A stretch of DNA of 25,985 nucleotides from Deltaproteobacteria bacterium UBA2385 (GTDB lineage: Bacteria > Myxococcota_A > UBA796 > UBA2385): positions 4,484 through 30,468 of the forward strand of contig DDSR01000332.1 in the NCBI GenBank assembly GCA_002343455.1, written 5' to 3'. Of this stretch, positions 7,236 to 15,233 are shown piece by piece. Within the stretch, counting starts at the first letter, position 1; the number at the start of each line of letters is the position of its first letter. A program made the position numbers and the translations under genes. Under the pieces are notes generated by a model, which had not been told where the DNA came from, ran no database searches, and saw only the letters and a list, made by a program, of their open reading frames with translations.

Positions 7236-8671
7236 GGCTGCTCCTTCTTGCGGGCCGGGGACTTGGCCAGCTCGGCGCCGCCGTAGGCCTGCCAGACGAT
7301 CTCGATCGGGTGCTTGACCTTCTTGCCGGTGCCCTCTTCGATCTGCAGCTTGGCGATCAGGCAGTCGCTGGACAGGGTCGCGGCGGGCGCGGTGGGCATG
7401 GCCTCGAGCATGGGCTTGGCCCACTGCTTGGAGAGCTCGTAATACTCTTTCTTCATGCCCCAGGTGCCGTCCATGCAGGAGCACTTGTCGACCAGCTTGA
7501 CCGTGGCGCCCGGCAGCTTCTTCATCATATCGCGGCTGCGGAAGCCGATCTTCTGGATCTTCAGGTGGCAGGGCACGTGGTAGCCGATCTCACCGACCTC
7601 GTTGACGTAGTCCTCCTTCAGCTCGCCAGCCTTGCGCAGGTTGAAGAGGTACTCCATCAGGTCGAAGCTGGCGGCGGCGATCTGTTCGGACTCCGGCGTG
7701 CCGAGGTATTCCTTCCACTCGTGCTTGAGCATGTAGGAGCAGGTCGGACCTGGACAGACGATCTCACAGCCGGCCTGGACGAAGGGCAGCAGGACAGAGA
7801 CGTTGTGGCGGGCCCACTCGGTGGCCCGGGGCACGTCGCCTCCGTCCAGGGCGGGCATGCCGCAGCACTTCAGGTCCGGCGCGTAGACGGTGATGCCGTT
7901 GTGCTCCAGCACCTCGACCGCGGCGCGGCCGACCTGGGGCTCGTTCCACTGCACCGAGCAGGTGTAGAAGAGGACGACCTTGCGGCCGCTGACCTGGTCG
8001 GGAGGCGGGAGCTGGCGGCCGCCGGCGCCGAACCAGGAGCGGAAGGTCTGGTCGGCGAACTTCGGGAGCTGCCGGTCGCGGTGGATGCCGCCGACGGCCT
8101 CCATCATGACGCGGTTGAGCCGGACCTCGGCCCCGGCGTTGGCGACGATCGGCAGCAGGGTGCCCATCCGCCCGACGAGGTCGGGGTCGCCCAGGATGCG
8201 GTCGGAGAAGCTGACGCCGTGTTCTTTGGCGTGGATGGCCTTGTGGCGGAGCATCAGGCGCGGGAAGTCGACGGCGAACTCGTGCGGCGGGGTGTAGGGA
8301 CAGATGGGGTCGCAGAGCTTGCACTGGTAGCAGAGGTCGACGACCCGGTCGTTGACAGAGAGCGGCAGGCGGTCGAGCGCGTCGCGCTGGCCCATGATGT
8401 CGGCGCGGGGGGCGGCGGCGTGGGCGTCGTCGGCCATGGCGGCGTGGTTGCCGTGGGCGTCGACCTGGATGGACTGCGCCGGCGCGGCCTCGTCGGTCGA
8501 GGTGTCCAGGGCGTCGATCGCCTGGAAGAGCTCGGGGAAGCTGGGGCAGAGGTTGAAGCAGAGCCGGCAGCCGTTGCAGATGTCGAAGACGCGCTTCTCT
8601 TCGGCGATCAGGGCGGTCTTGTCCCAGTAGAGGTCTTCACGAGGGTTGGGCAGGACGACGGCCACGGGCAC
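7232..8671 (-). CDS. Two-[4Fe-4S] CCG-domain oxidoreductase (GlpC/HdrD-like)
   Basis: The product has 479 residues, with GTG starts at 8671 or 8665; the second has GGAG at better spacing. Two ferredoxin-type clusters are complete: C32, C35, C38, C42 ([12 protein letters not shown]) and C114, C117, C120, C124 ([12 protein letters not shown]). The C-terminal half carries the CCG-type cysteines: C238, C269-C270 (KCCGMP), C368 (VPCHL), and C397/C399 (KCSCMDG). This architecture transfers electrons between a donor and a redox partner, as in GlpC and heterodisulfide reductase subunit D. Next to rubrerythrin and DUF3501, it probably supplies electrons for peroxide reduction. The linker between clusters (about 52-108) is long and rich in Ala, Asp and His. 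There is no membrane segment. Confidence 0.9.
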   Translation of the reverse strand: MPVAVVLPNPREDLYWDKTALIAEEKRVFDICNGCRLCFNLCPSFPELFQAIDALDTSTDEAAPAQSIQVDAHGNHAAMADDAHAAAPRADIMGQRDALDRLPLSVNDRVVDLCYQCKLCDPICPYTPPHEFAVDFPRLMLRHKAIHAKEHGVSFSDRILGDPDLVGRMGTLLPIVANAGAEVRLNRVMMEAVGGIHRDRQLPKFADQTFRSWFGAGGRQLPPPDQVSGRKVVLFYTCSVQWNEPQVGRAAVEVLEHNGITVYAPDLKCCGMPALDGGDVPRATEWARHNVSVLLPFVQAGCEIVCPGPTCSYMLKHEWKEYLGTPESEQIAAASFDLMEYLFNLRKAGELKEDYVNEVGEIGYHVPCHLKIQKIGFRSRDMMKKLPGATVKLVDKCSCMDGTWGMKKEYYELSKQWAKPMLEAMPTAPAATLSSDCLIAKLQIEEGTGKKVKHPIEIVWQAYGGAELAKSPARKKEQP

Positions 8672-8685
8672 TCCGAGAGGAGACG

Positions 8686-8715
8686 AGGCCCGCCCTTCGG
8701 GTGAAGAGCGGGCCT
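8686..8715 (-). terminator. Strong intercistronic hairpin after rubrerythrin
   Basis: Two stacked stems are visible: 8686-8693 with 8708-8715 (AGGCCCGC/GCGGGCCT) and, inside it, CTTC with GAAG around a four-base loop, separated by a C-A mismatch. It lies 21 bases past the rubrerythrin stop and 15 bases before the Fe-S protein start. No T-run follows in the direction of transcription, so partial termination or an mRNA-stabilising hairpin is more likely than a full terminator. Confidence 0.6.
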
Positions 8716-8721
8716 TGGGTG

Positions 8722-8735
8722 GAGCCGAAGGCGGC

Positions 8736-8737
<2 letters not shown>
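8722..8737 (-). other. Small hairpin at the rubrerythrin stop codon
   Basis: GAGCCG and CGGCTC form a six-base stem around the loop AAGG, overlapping the stop codon at 8736-8738. Together with the larger hairpin at 8686-8715 it makes a structured spacer that could protect the rubrerythrin end of the message. Confidence 0.4.
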
Positions 8738-9155
<418 letters not shown>

Positions 9156-9252
9156 GGAGATCTCCGTCTGGGTGGCGTGCCGGGAGGTGCCCCTGGCAAC
9201 GGAGGGGGAGTATCACAGCAGAGTGCCCGGGCAAACGGTCGAGGTGCGCTGT

Positions 9253-11001
9253 TCAGCGCCGCCGCCGCCGGAACAGGGCGAGCAGCGGGAACAGGGCCCA
9301 GCCGGCGGACGAGGGCGCCGCCTGGCAGCGTCCGACACTGATCTCGGTGGCCCAGACCCGAAAGCCGTCGTCGAGCTCCAGCACCCGCAGCCCGTCGTCG
9401 ACGGTGACGCGGCGGCTGCCTACGGCGGCGGCGTTGGAGACGCTGAGGTCCACCTCGACGGTGGAGCCGTCCAGCCGCACCTCGCCGATGATGACGCCCT
9501 CTCCGAAGCTGACCGTGGGGAGGGCCGCGGGCGGGCTGTTGAGGGTGATGAGGACGGTCTCGCTGTCCCCTTGCGCGACGGCCTGGGGGCTGAGGGCGAG
9601 GACCGCCGGGCGGTCGGCGCCGTCCCGGATCTCCAGCGCTTCGGCGCGGAAGACCTCGACCCCGCGGATGTCGAGCCAGGCGTCTCGCGGGCCCACCGGG
9701 GCCTGGGCCCCGATCTGCACGGTGAACACGGCGCGGTCGACGTGCTGGACCTCTACCTCGACCGGCTCGACGCCCTCGCCCAGGTAGAGGTCGGCGGCCT
9801 CCAGGCTGGCGGAGTCCAGCAGCAGGGAGGAGCCGGTCAGGACCAGCCGGAGCTGTTCTCCCTGCCAGGCGGTGGAGGGCTCGATGGCCTCGAGCCGGGG
9901 GACCGCCACCTCGACCTGGACGGCCTCGCAGAGGTCGCCTTCGAGATCGCCCAGGCTGGTGCGGAAGAGGCCCGAGACCCGGTAGCTGTCCACCGGCCCC
10001 GCGGCCGGGGCGGTCGCGAAGGGGAAGACGGTGTCGAGGAGGGGCTGCTCGTCGAGGTAGACCCGGTAGCCGACCAGGGCCTCGCCGGTCTGGGGGGCGG
10101 TCCAGGTCAGGGGGACCTCGGTGCCCCAGGTGCGCTCGGTCGGGCCCACCAGGTCGTCGGGCGCGGGCAGGTAGACGCGGGTTGTGCCCGGTCCGTCCGC
10201 TGGCCAGGAGGAGACGTTCTGGCCGTCGCTGGCCTCGATGCTCCAGGTGATCGTGCCGGGGACCTGGGCGGGGAGGGTCAGGGCGAAGCGGTCGCTGCCG
10301 GTCGCGGTGAAGTCGCTGCGCTGGCTGGGGCCGTCCTGGGTGGACCAGAGGAGGCTGACCTGCTGGACCTGCTGATCGTCGACGGCGCTGAGCTCGAAGG
10401 TCGGCCCCTGGTCGAAGCGGCTCCACTCTTCGGGGGCGAGGTCGAGGGCGACGTTGGGGGGGACGGCGTCGCCAGACCAGATCGAGACGTCGTCGACGTA
10501 CCACCCCAGGGCGCGGCCGGCGTCGCTCTCGAGGACGAGGCGGACCTTGGAGGCGTCGTCCAGCTCGCTGAGGTCGAAGTAGAGGGGCTCCCAGGTGCGG
10601 GGGTTTCCCGGGAAGCCGTCGGCCGAGGGGTAGCCGTAGACCGGCGCGGCGACCGTCCACTCGACGCCGTCGAAGGTCTCGATCGTGGCCGTGTCGCCGC
10701 TGGCGAGGTCCAGCCAGGACCAGAAGACCAGCACCGGGTCGCTGACGCCGGCCAGGTCGAGCGGGGCGAGGGTCAGGCTGATGCTGTTCTCGCGCAGGTA
10801 CTCCCCGTCGAGCTCGGTGCCCCAGAGGCGGGTCCCGCTGTGGGCCGCGGAGGGCCCGACCCCGGGCTCGCCCCACTCCCACTGCGGGAGATCTCCCTCG
10901 GAGAGGAAGGCGCCGTCGTCCGCCTCGAAGTCCCAGAGCTGGACGAGGCTGGCGGGCGCCGCAGAGGCCGCGCTGTGCAGCAGGAGGAGCAGGCCGGTCA
11001 T
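9253..11001 (-). CDS. Secreted multidomain surface protein with MYXO-CTERM-like tail
   Basis: The product has 582 residues. The start at 11001 overlaps the stop of the VWA lipoprotein gene (ATGA), and a signal peptide follows ([14 protein letters not shown]). Residues about 20-185 resemble the jelly-roll/MAM-like domain found with M6 peptidases (WDFEADDG near the start, [12 protein letters not shown] at the end). Residues about 195-330 look Ig- or fibronectin-like, and two TIG-like segments follow between 380 and 545. The C-terminus has a Cys ([11 protein letters not shown]), a hydrophobic run ([10 protein letters not shown]) and RRRRR, as in exosortase/rhombosortase-type sorting signals. No catalytic motif was seen. 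It is probably displayed on the cell surface with the coupled VWA protein, for adhesion or complex formation. Confidence 0.82.
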   Translation of the reverse strand: MTGLLLLLHSAASAAPASLVQLWDFEADDGAFLSEGDLPQWEWGEPGVGPSAAHSGTRLWGTELDGEYLRENSISLTLAPLDLAGVSDPVLVFWSWLDLASGDTATIETFDGVEWTVAAPVYGYPSADGFPGNPRTWEPLYFDLSELDDASKVRLVLESDAGRALGWYVDDVSIWSGDAVPPNVALDLAPEEWSRFDQGPTFELSAVDDQQVQQVSLLWSTQDGPSQRSDFTATGSDRFALTLPAQVPGTITWSIEASDGQNVSSWPADGPGTTRVYLPAPDDLVGPTERTWGTEVPLTWTAPQTGEALVGYRVYLDEQPLLDTVFPFATAPAAGPVDSYRVSGLFRTSLGDLEGDLCEAVQVEVAVPRLEAIEPSTAWQGEQLRLVLTGSSLLLDSASLEAADLYLGEGVEPVEVEVQHVDRAVFTVQIGAQAPVGPRDAWLDIRGVEVFRAEALEIRDGADRPAVLALSPQAVAQGDSETVLITLNSPPAALPTVSFGEGVIIGEVRLDGSTVEVDLSVSNAAAVGSRRVTVDDGLRVLELDDGFRVWATEISVGRCQAAPSSAGWALFPLLALFRRRRR

Positions 11002-11963
11002 GGCGCTTCCGGCTGGTCGGGCAGCTCGTAGCGGATGCGGATGGTCGAGCCCGCGGGGGGCGGGACCTGGAACACCAGGGCGGGAGGCTCGGCCTGGATC
11101 AGGAAGGCGCTCTCGTCCTGGCGCTCGTCGTCGATCCAGACGGCCTCGCTGCCGTCGACGGGGCTGGCCTGGAGCGGGAAGGTGGAGGGCCAGTCGATGC
11201 CCGCCTCGCCGATGGCGGCGATGACGGTGCCGAGGTCGGCCTCGCAGATGCTGCCGCTGACCCCGCCGGAGAGGGCGGCGACCTCGGCGTAGCGGTCGCT
11301 TGGGATGGCGCTCTCGCAGCCATCGGGCGGCAGGCCGATGATGGCCGAGAGGACCGCCGCCCGCCCGGTGCGCTCGGCCTCGTCGGCCAGGAAGTCCACG
11401 AAGGCGCCGACCGGGTCCTCGCCGAGGAGCTCGCCGCTCTGATCCTCGCCGTCGCTGACGATGACGACGTGCAGCGCGGCGTCCTGTCGGCGGAAGCCGA
11501 TGTTCTGCTCGGTGCTGAGGGGCGGGGTGAGGGCCAGCCAGGCGGCGTCGAGCCCCGCCTCGACCACCGTGGCCGAGGTCCCGACGTCGGCGGAGGCGGC
11601 GAAGGCGGCGGAGGGGTCGTCGAGGTCGGGGTGGACGACCCAGGGGTTGCCGCGCAGCACCCCGGCCTGGGCCCCGCTGGTGTCGGTGGCGATGACCCCG
11701 GCCTGCCAGGCGAGATCGTAGGCAACCAGCGCCTGGATGAAGGAGTCGAAGGCCGAGGCGAGGGCGGCCTGCTCCTCGGCCATCGAGCAGGAGTTGTCGA
11801 TCACCCAGAGCACGTCGACGGCCGGCAGGGGCGCCTGCGTGAAGCTCTCCTCGACCACGACGGGGTCGACCGCCTCCTCGCTGCGGCGGAAGAGGTTCCA
11901 CTCGACGCAGGACGAGAGCAGCAGCACGACAGCCGCGAACCCCGATGGCCTTGGCGAACGCAT
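10998..11963 (-). CDS. VWA domain lipoprotein
   Basis: The product has 321 residues and a lipoprotein signal (LLLSSC, lipid-modified cysteine at about 19), so it is anchored to the inner or outer membrane facing the periplasm or outside. AAAGGAG stands four bases before the ATG. A von Willebrand A fold begins at about residue 47 with a canonical MIDAS motif DNSCSM (DxSxS), and VIVSDGEDQSG supplies the later strand and metal-coordinating aspartate region. Cysteines near C56, C213 and C238 could form disulfides. VWA lipoproteins bind protein partners through a metal ion. The next gene overlaps by four bases and encodes a surface protein with adhesion-type domains, the probable partner. Confidence 0.87.
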   Translation of the reverse strand: MRSPRPSGFAAVVLLLSSCVEWNLFRRSEEAVDPVVVEESFTQAPLPAVDVLWVIDNSCSMAEEQAALASAFDSFIQALVAYDLAWQAGVIATDTSGAQAGVLRGNPWVVHPDLDDPSAAFAASADVGTSATVVEAGLDAAWLALTPPLSTEQNIGFRRQDAALHVVIVSDGEDQSGELLGEDPVGAFVDFLADEAERTGRAAVLSAIIGLPPDGCESAIPSDRYAEVAALSGGVSGSICEADLGTVIAAIGEAGIDWPSTFPLQASPVDGSEAVWIDDERQDESAFLIQAEPPALVFQVPPPAGSTIRIRYELPDQPEAP

Positions 11964-12035
11964 GGCGCTCCTTTGAGATCCGTCCCTGGAGGGAAGCTAC
12001 CACAGCCGGCGCGGCGGGGGGACCCGGCCGGCGCT

Positions 12036-12617
12036 TCAGCGAATCACGTCGGGGGCGTCGGGCACGGTGTGCCAGGCCTCGAGCTCGGTGACCAGCTCGT
12101 CCTCGGGGCTCTGGCGCTTCAGGCGCAGGCGGCGGAAGCCCCAGGTGTTGTTGAGCCGGTACTCGCGATGGAGGCTGACGTAGCGACCGACATAGGCCGG
12201 GAAGCCCAGGGCGTTGAGGGCTTCGGAGCGGCGCAGGGGCTGGGGGAGGGGGACCGTTACCAGGTAGATGGCGTCGTCCTTGACCTGGACCTCGCCTCGC
12301 TCGAAGCGGGCCCGCTGGGCGCCGTCGGGGAGGTCCTCGACCGCCTGCAGGGCCCCGAGCTGGTCGGCGAGCACATCCCGGTTGAGCCGGAAGGAGGCGC
12401 CTCCCAGGTAGAGCACGTCGACGTAGACGCCCTCGGGCTTGAGGTAGGGCTCGGTGGCGGAGCGGTTGAGGCGATCGGCGCTGGCGGCGCGCTGCTCGGC
12501 CGAGGGCTGGCTGGCGAGCAGGGCCTCGGCGGGCACCCCTTGAAGCACGGGCTCTTCGGGGCCGCAGCCGGCGAGGGCCACCAGGGCGAGGGCGAGGCAG
12601 ACTGGACGCGTGGCCAT
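12036..12617 (-). CDS. Lipoprotein of unknown function
   Basis: The product has 193 residues with a clear lipobox (LVALAGC, cysteine at about 18). The mature part is a soluble alpha/beta protein with GVYVDVLYLGGASFRL near residue 63 and FPAYVGRYVSLHREYRLNN near 140; I recognise no family. AAGGAG lies directly before the ATG. It diverges from moaD across a 56-base gap and is followed 72 bases later by the VWA lipoprotein gene in the same direction. That gap contains a GC-rich inverted repeat (GCCGGC twice, 12005-12032) that might attenuate transcription. Co-location with two other exported proteins suggests an envelope role. Confidence 0.75.
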   Translation of the reverse strand: MATRPVCLALALVALAGCGPEEPVLQGVPAEALLASQPSAEQRAASADRLNRSATEPYLKPEGVYVDVLYLGGASFRLNRDVLADQLGALQAVEDLPDGAQRARFERGEVQVKDDAIYLVTVPLPQPLRRSEALNALGFPAYVGRYVSLHREYRLNNTWGFRRLRLKRQSPEDELVTELEAWHTVPDAPDVIR

Positions 12618-12673
12618 GCTCCTTCCTGCCTCCTCGCCGGACAGGATATCCCAAGGGCGCGACGGGAGGCCGG

Positions 12674-12949
12674 ATGGCGGCAGATGACCGGGTGGAGCGA
12701 GCGGAAGGCGACGTTGAGGTGAGGATCCTCCTCTTCGCCGGGCTGCGCGAGCGGCGAGGGGTGTCCGAAGAGCAGCTGCGCGTGCCCTCGGGCACCACGG
12801 CGCGCCAGCTCTACGAGCGCCTCTTCCCGGCCGGGCCCGAGGGGCGGCTGCCGGTGCTCTTCGCGGTCGACCAGCAGTGGGTGGACGGCGAGGCGCCGCT
12901 GGCCGACGGGCAGGAGGTCGCCTTCATCCCCCCCCTGGGAGGTGGCTGA
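12674..12949 (+). CDS. moaD: Molybdopterin synthase small subunit MoaD
   Basis: The product has 91 residues, a ubiquitin-fold sulfur carrier. It ends in the diagnostic GG (IPPLGGG), which is adenylated and thiocarboxylated before delivering sulfur to MoaE. The core VRILLFAGLRE and the end ADGQEVAFIPP match MoaD. The ATG at 12674 has GGGAGG four bases upstream, but the first 15 residues are extra relative to typical MoaD; the GTG at 12719 is an alternative start. It is coupled to moaE by TGATG. The cytoplasmic product acts in molybdenum cofactor synthesis. No moaA, moaC or mog genes are in the window, so they must lie elsewhere. Confidence 0.9.
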   Translation: MAADDRVERAEGDVEVRILLFAGLRERRGVSEEQLRVPSGTTARQLYERLFPAGPEGRLPVLFAVDQQWVDGEAPLADGQEVAFIPPLGGG

Positions 12950-13380
12950 TGCTGGCCGAGCTGAGCTCGTCGCTGATCGATCCGCGCGCGGTCGAGGCGG
13001 CCGTCGCCCACCCCGGCGCGGGGGCGATCCTGACCTTCCTGGGCGTGACCCGGGACAGCTTCGGCAGCAAGCAGGTGCTGCGCCTGGAGTACGAGGCCTG
13101 GCCCGAGATGGCCCGCGCCGAGCTGCTGCGCATCGGCGCCGAGCTGGAAGAGCGCTGGCCGGGGGCGCGGGTGGCCTTCGTCCACCGGGTGGGCGTCGTG
13201 GCGGTCGGCGAGGCCAGCGTGGCCATCGCGGTCAGCGCGCCGCATCGCGACGAGGCCTACCAGGCCAGCCGCTTCGCGATCGACCAGCTCAAGCGCCGCG
13301 TACCCATCTGGAAGAAGGAGTGGTACACCGACGGCTCGTCGTGGAAGGCCAACGCTGGGGAGGCGGTCGAGAATGGATGA
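12949..13380 (+). CDS. moaE: Molybdopterin synthase catalytic subunit MoaE
   Basis: The product has 143 residues, normal for MoaE. The ATG at 12949 shares a base with the moaD stop, which fixes the start. MoaE dimers bind two MoaD chains and convert precursor Z (cPMP) to molybdopterin. Conserved features are LGVTRD (R36), the central LEYEAWPEMA, HRVG at 79-82, SAPHRDEAY (H99, R100), and DQLKRRVPIWKKE with the catalytic lysines K115 and K122. Its end overlaps trmB by eight bases (ATGGATGA), so the three genes are probably one transcript. Confidence 0.95.
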   Translation: MLAELSSSLIDPRAVEAAVAHPGAGAILTFLGVTRDSFGSKQVLRLEYEAWPEMARAELLRIGAELEERWPGARVAFVHRVGVVAVGEASVAIAVSAPHRDEAYQASRFAIDQLKRRVPIWKKEWYTDGSSWKANAGEAVENG

Positions 13381-14092
13381 GCAGGACAAGGGGCTGGGCT
13401 TTCGCCCGCGGGCGGTCGAGGACTACTTCGATCCCGATCTGAACCCCTACATGAAGAGCCACCTGGAGTTCGGCCCCGAGGTGATCTCCGCCGAGGACGG
13501 GCCGACCTTCAAGGGGCGCTGGCACGAGGCCTTTCCGGCTCGCCCGGGGCCCCGCCCCGAGCTGCACCTGGAGATCGGGCCCGGCAACGGCTTCCACCTC
13601 AGCGGGATGGCGGCCCTGCACCCCGAGCGCAACTGGCTGGGCATCGAGATCCGCTTCAAGCGGGTGGTCCTGACCGCCCGCAAGCTGCGCTCGGCGGGCT
13701 GCGAGAACGCCCGGGTCCTGCGCTACGACGCGCACCACCTGGACGATCTCTTCGCCGAGGGCGAGATCGACGGCCTGTACGTGCACCACCCCGATCCCTG
13801 GAAGCGCGAGAAGCGGGCCAAGCACCGGCTGCTCCTGCGGCCCTTCGCCGAGTGGATCGGGCGGGCGCTGCGTCCGGGCGGGACGATGCGCATCAAGAGC
13901 GACTTCCACAGCAACCTGGACGACTTCGAGGGCCTGATCGAGGAGCTGCCGCTGCGGGTGGTCCGCCGGGTGGACGATCTGCGCGCCCAGGGCCTGCCCT
14001 GGCCGGAAGAGGACGACGTGACGACCAACTACCAGAGCAAGTTCGACAAGCGCGGGCTCCCCGTGGCGGCGATGCTGCTGGTCCGCGACTGA
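13373..14092 (+). CDS. trmB: tRNA (guanine-N7)-methyltransferase TrmB
   Basis: The product has 239 residues, a class I SAM methyltransferase that makes m7G46 in tRNA. The SAM-binding EIGPGNG is at 67-73, then GIEIRFKR at 90-97 (family: GIEI). The signature HPDPWKREKRAKHRLL at 139-154 corresponds to the FPDPWPKKRHxKRR motif of TrmB, and a C-terminal YQSKFDKRG matches the family T-x-YE-x-K-F end. The N-terminus (about 60 residues) is longer than in compact TrmB forms. It overlaps moaE by eight bases. It converges on the minus-strand flippase-like gene with only 18 bases between, without a clear hairpin terminator. Confidence 0.94.
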   Translation: MDEQDKGLGFRPRAVEDYFDPDLNPYMKSHLEFGPEVISAEDGPTFKGRWHEAFPARPGPRPELHLEIGPGNGFHLSGMAALHPERNWLGIEIRFKRVVLTARKLRSAGCENARVLRYDAHHLDDLFAEGEIDGLYVHHPDPWKREKRAKHRLLLRPFAEWIGRALRPGGTMRIKSDFHSNLDDFEGLIEELPLRVVRRVDDLRAQGLPWPEEDDVTTNYQSKFDKRGLPVAAMLLVRD

Positions 14093-14110
14093 GACTCAGG
14101 GCGCGGGGGC

Positions 14111-15217
14111 TCAGGGCGCCGGGAGCGCGGAGGCTCTGAGCGCCTCGCGGGCGCGGCGGACCAGGGCCCGCGGGTCGATCCGGTCGACGACCAGGAACCA
14201 GATCGCGGTGCTGGCTTGCACCAGGTAGACCCACCAGTGCAGGGTCAGCGCGAAGGCGACGGCGGCGGCGTCCATGCTGGAGGCGCCCTCGGGGACGGGC
14301 TGCGGGCCGCTGATCCCGTACAGCATCAGGCCTCCGCGGAGGGCGGCCTCGTAGGTGCCGACCGCCCCCGGGGCCCCGGGGATGACCCCGCCGAGCATGC
14401 TGACGGCCAGCAGGCCGACGCCCTCGGCGTAGCCGACCAGCGAGCCGAAGCCGAAGGACCAGGCCGCCAGCGGGAACATCCAGATGCTCGCGACCCAGGT
14501 GAAGGCGGTGAGGCCCAGCACCTGGACGAGCAGGGCGGGGCGCCGCAGCCCCTGCAGGCCGTCGAGGAAGTTGTGGGCGAAGCCGGTCAGGCGCAGGAGC
14601 AGCGAGCGCCAGCGGGCCGGGCCGCGATCGAGCAGGGGCAGGACCCGGTCCAGCAGCCGGCGGCCCCCCAGGAGGACCGTTGCGAAGCCGATCGCCAGCG
14701 CGGGCAGGGCCAGCCAGGCGACCCGGCGGGCGGTCTGGATGGCCTCGGCGCTGCCCGGGGCGAGGTCGAGCAGCCCCGGGGGAGGGGGGAGCAGCGTGGC
14801 GGCCGCGGCGATCATGCAGAGCGTGGCGAAGAGGTCGACGCTGCGCTCGACGAAGACCAGGGCGAAGCCCGCCCCCATGGGCAGGCCGTGGCGCTCCAGC
14901 AGGAGCAGCGGCCGGACGACCTCGCCGATCCTGCCCGGCAGGGTGTTGATGGCCAGGAAGCCGACGCAGAGGACCGAGAGGTGCTCGCGGTAGGGCAGGG
15001 GAGCGGCGGCGGCGTCGAGGATCAGCTTCTGACGCAGCGCGCGGAGGCCCTGCTGGCCCAGGAAGATGGCGGCGACGGCGAGGAGGCCGGGCCAGCGGGC
15101 GCTGCCGATGGCCGCGCCCACCTCGGCGAGGGGGACTCCCCAGAGGGCCAGGGCCAGGGCGAGCGCGGCGACCGCCAGCCCCAGGGCGAGGCGGCGTTGT
15201 TCCGGTCGGAGGGTCAT
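14111..15217 (-). CDS. UPF0104 / lysylphosphatidylglycerol-synthase-TM flippase-like membrane protein
   Basis: The product has 368 residues and about eight to nine predicted membrane helices. The pattern matches PF03706 (UPF0104, the membrane half of MprF, and AglD-type proteins). It includes the early LGQQGLRALRQKL, then INTLPGRIGEVVRPLLL near 93-109, LVFVERSVDLFATL near 120-133 and the late GGVIPGAPGAVGTYEAAL near 275-292. Free-standing members are thought to move or modify lipids or polyprenyl-linked sugars in the inner membrane; the substrate cannot be told here. The start at 15217 lies 16 bases after the stop of the preceding gene, so it is probably the third gene of the minus-strand operon beginning at 17893. 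Confidence 0.88.
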   Translation of the reverse strand: MTLRPEQRRLALGLAVAALALALALWGVPLAEVGAAIGSARWPGLLAVAAIFLGQQGLRALRQKLILDAAAAPLPYREHLSVLCVGFLAINTLPGRIGEVVRPLLLLERHGLPMGAGFALVFVERSVDLFATLCMIAAAATLLPPPPGLLDLAPGSAEAIQTARRVAWLALPALAIGFATVLLGGRRLLDRVLPLLDRGPARWRSLLLRLTGFAHNFLDGLQGLRRPALLVQVLGLTAFTWVASIWMFPLAAWSFGFGSLVGYAEGVGLLAVSMLGGVIPGAPGAVGTYEAALRGGLMLYGISGPQPVPEGASSMDAAAVAFALTLHWWVYLVQASTAIWFLVVDRIDPRALVRRAREALRASALPAP

Positions 15218-15233
15218 CGGGCCGGACGGCGGG

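Noticed and set aside
7236..7484. Longer N-terminus for the DUF3501 protein
   Set aside because: Arg/His-rich out-of-frame reading of the Fe-S protein gene; the ATGA overlap and family start support 7235.
11002..12798. Extension of the surface-protein frame across two lipoprotein genes
   Set aside because: The extension is Arg/Pro/Gly-rich and overlaps two genes with lipoboxes and ribosome-binding sites; the coupled ATG at 11001 starts with a signal peptide.
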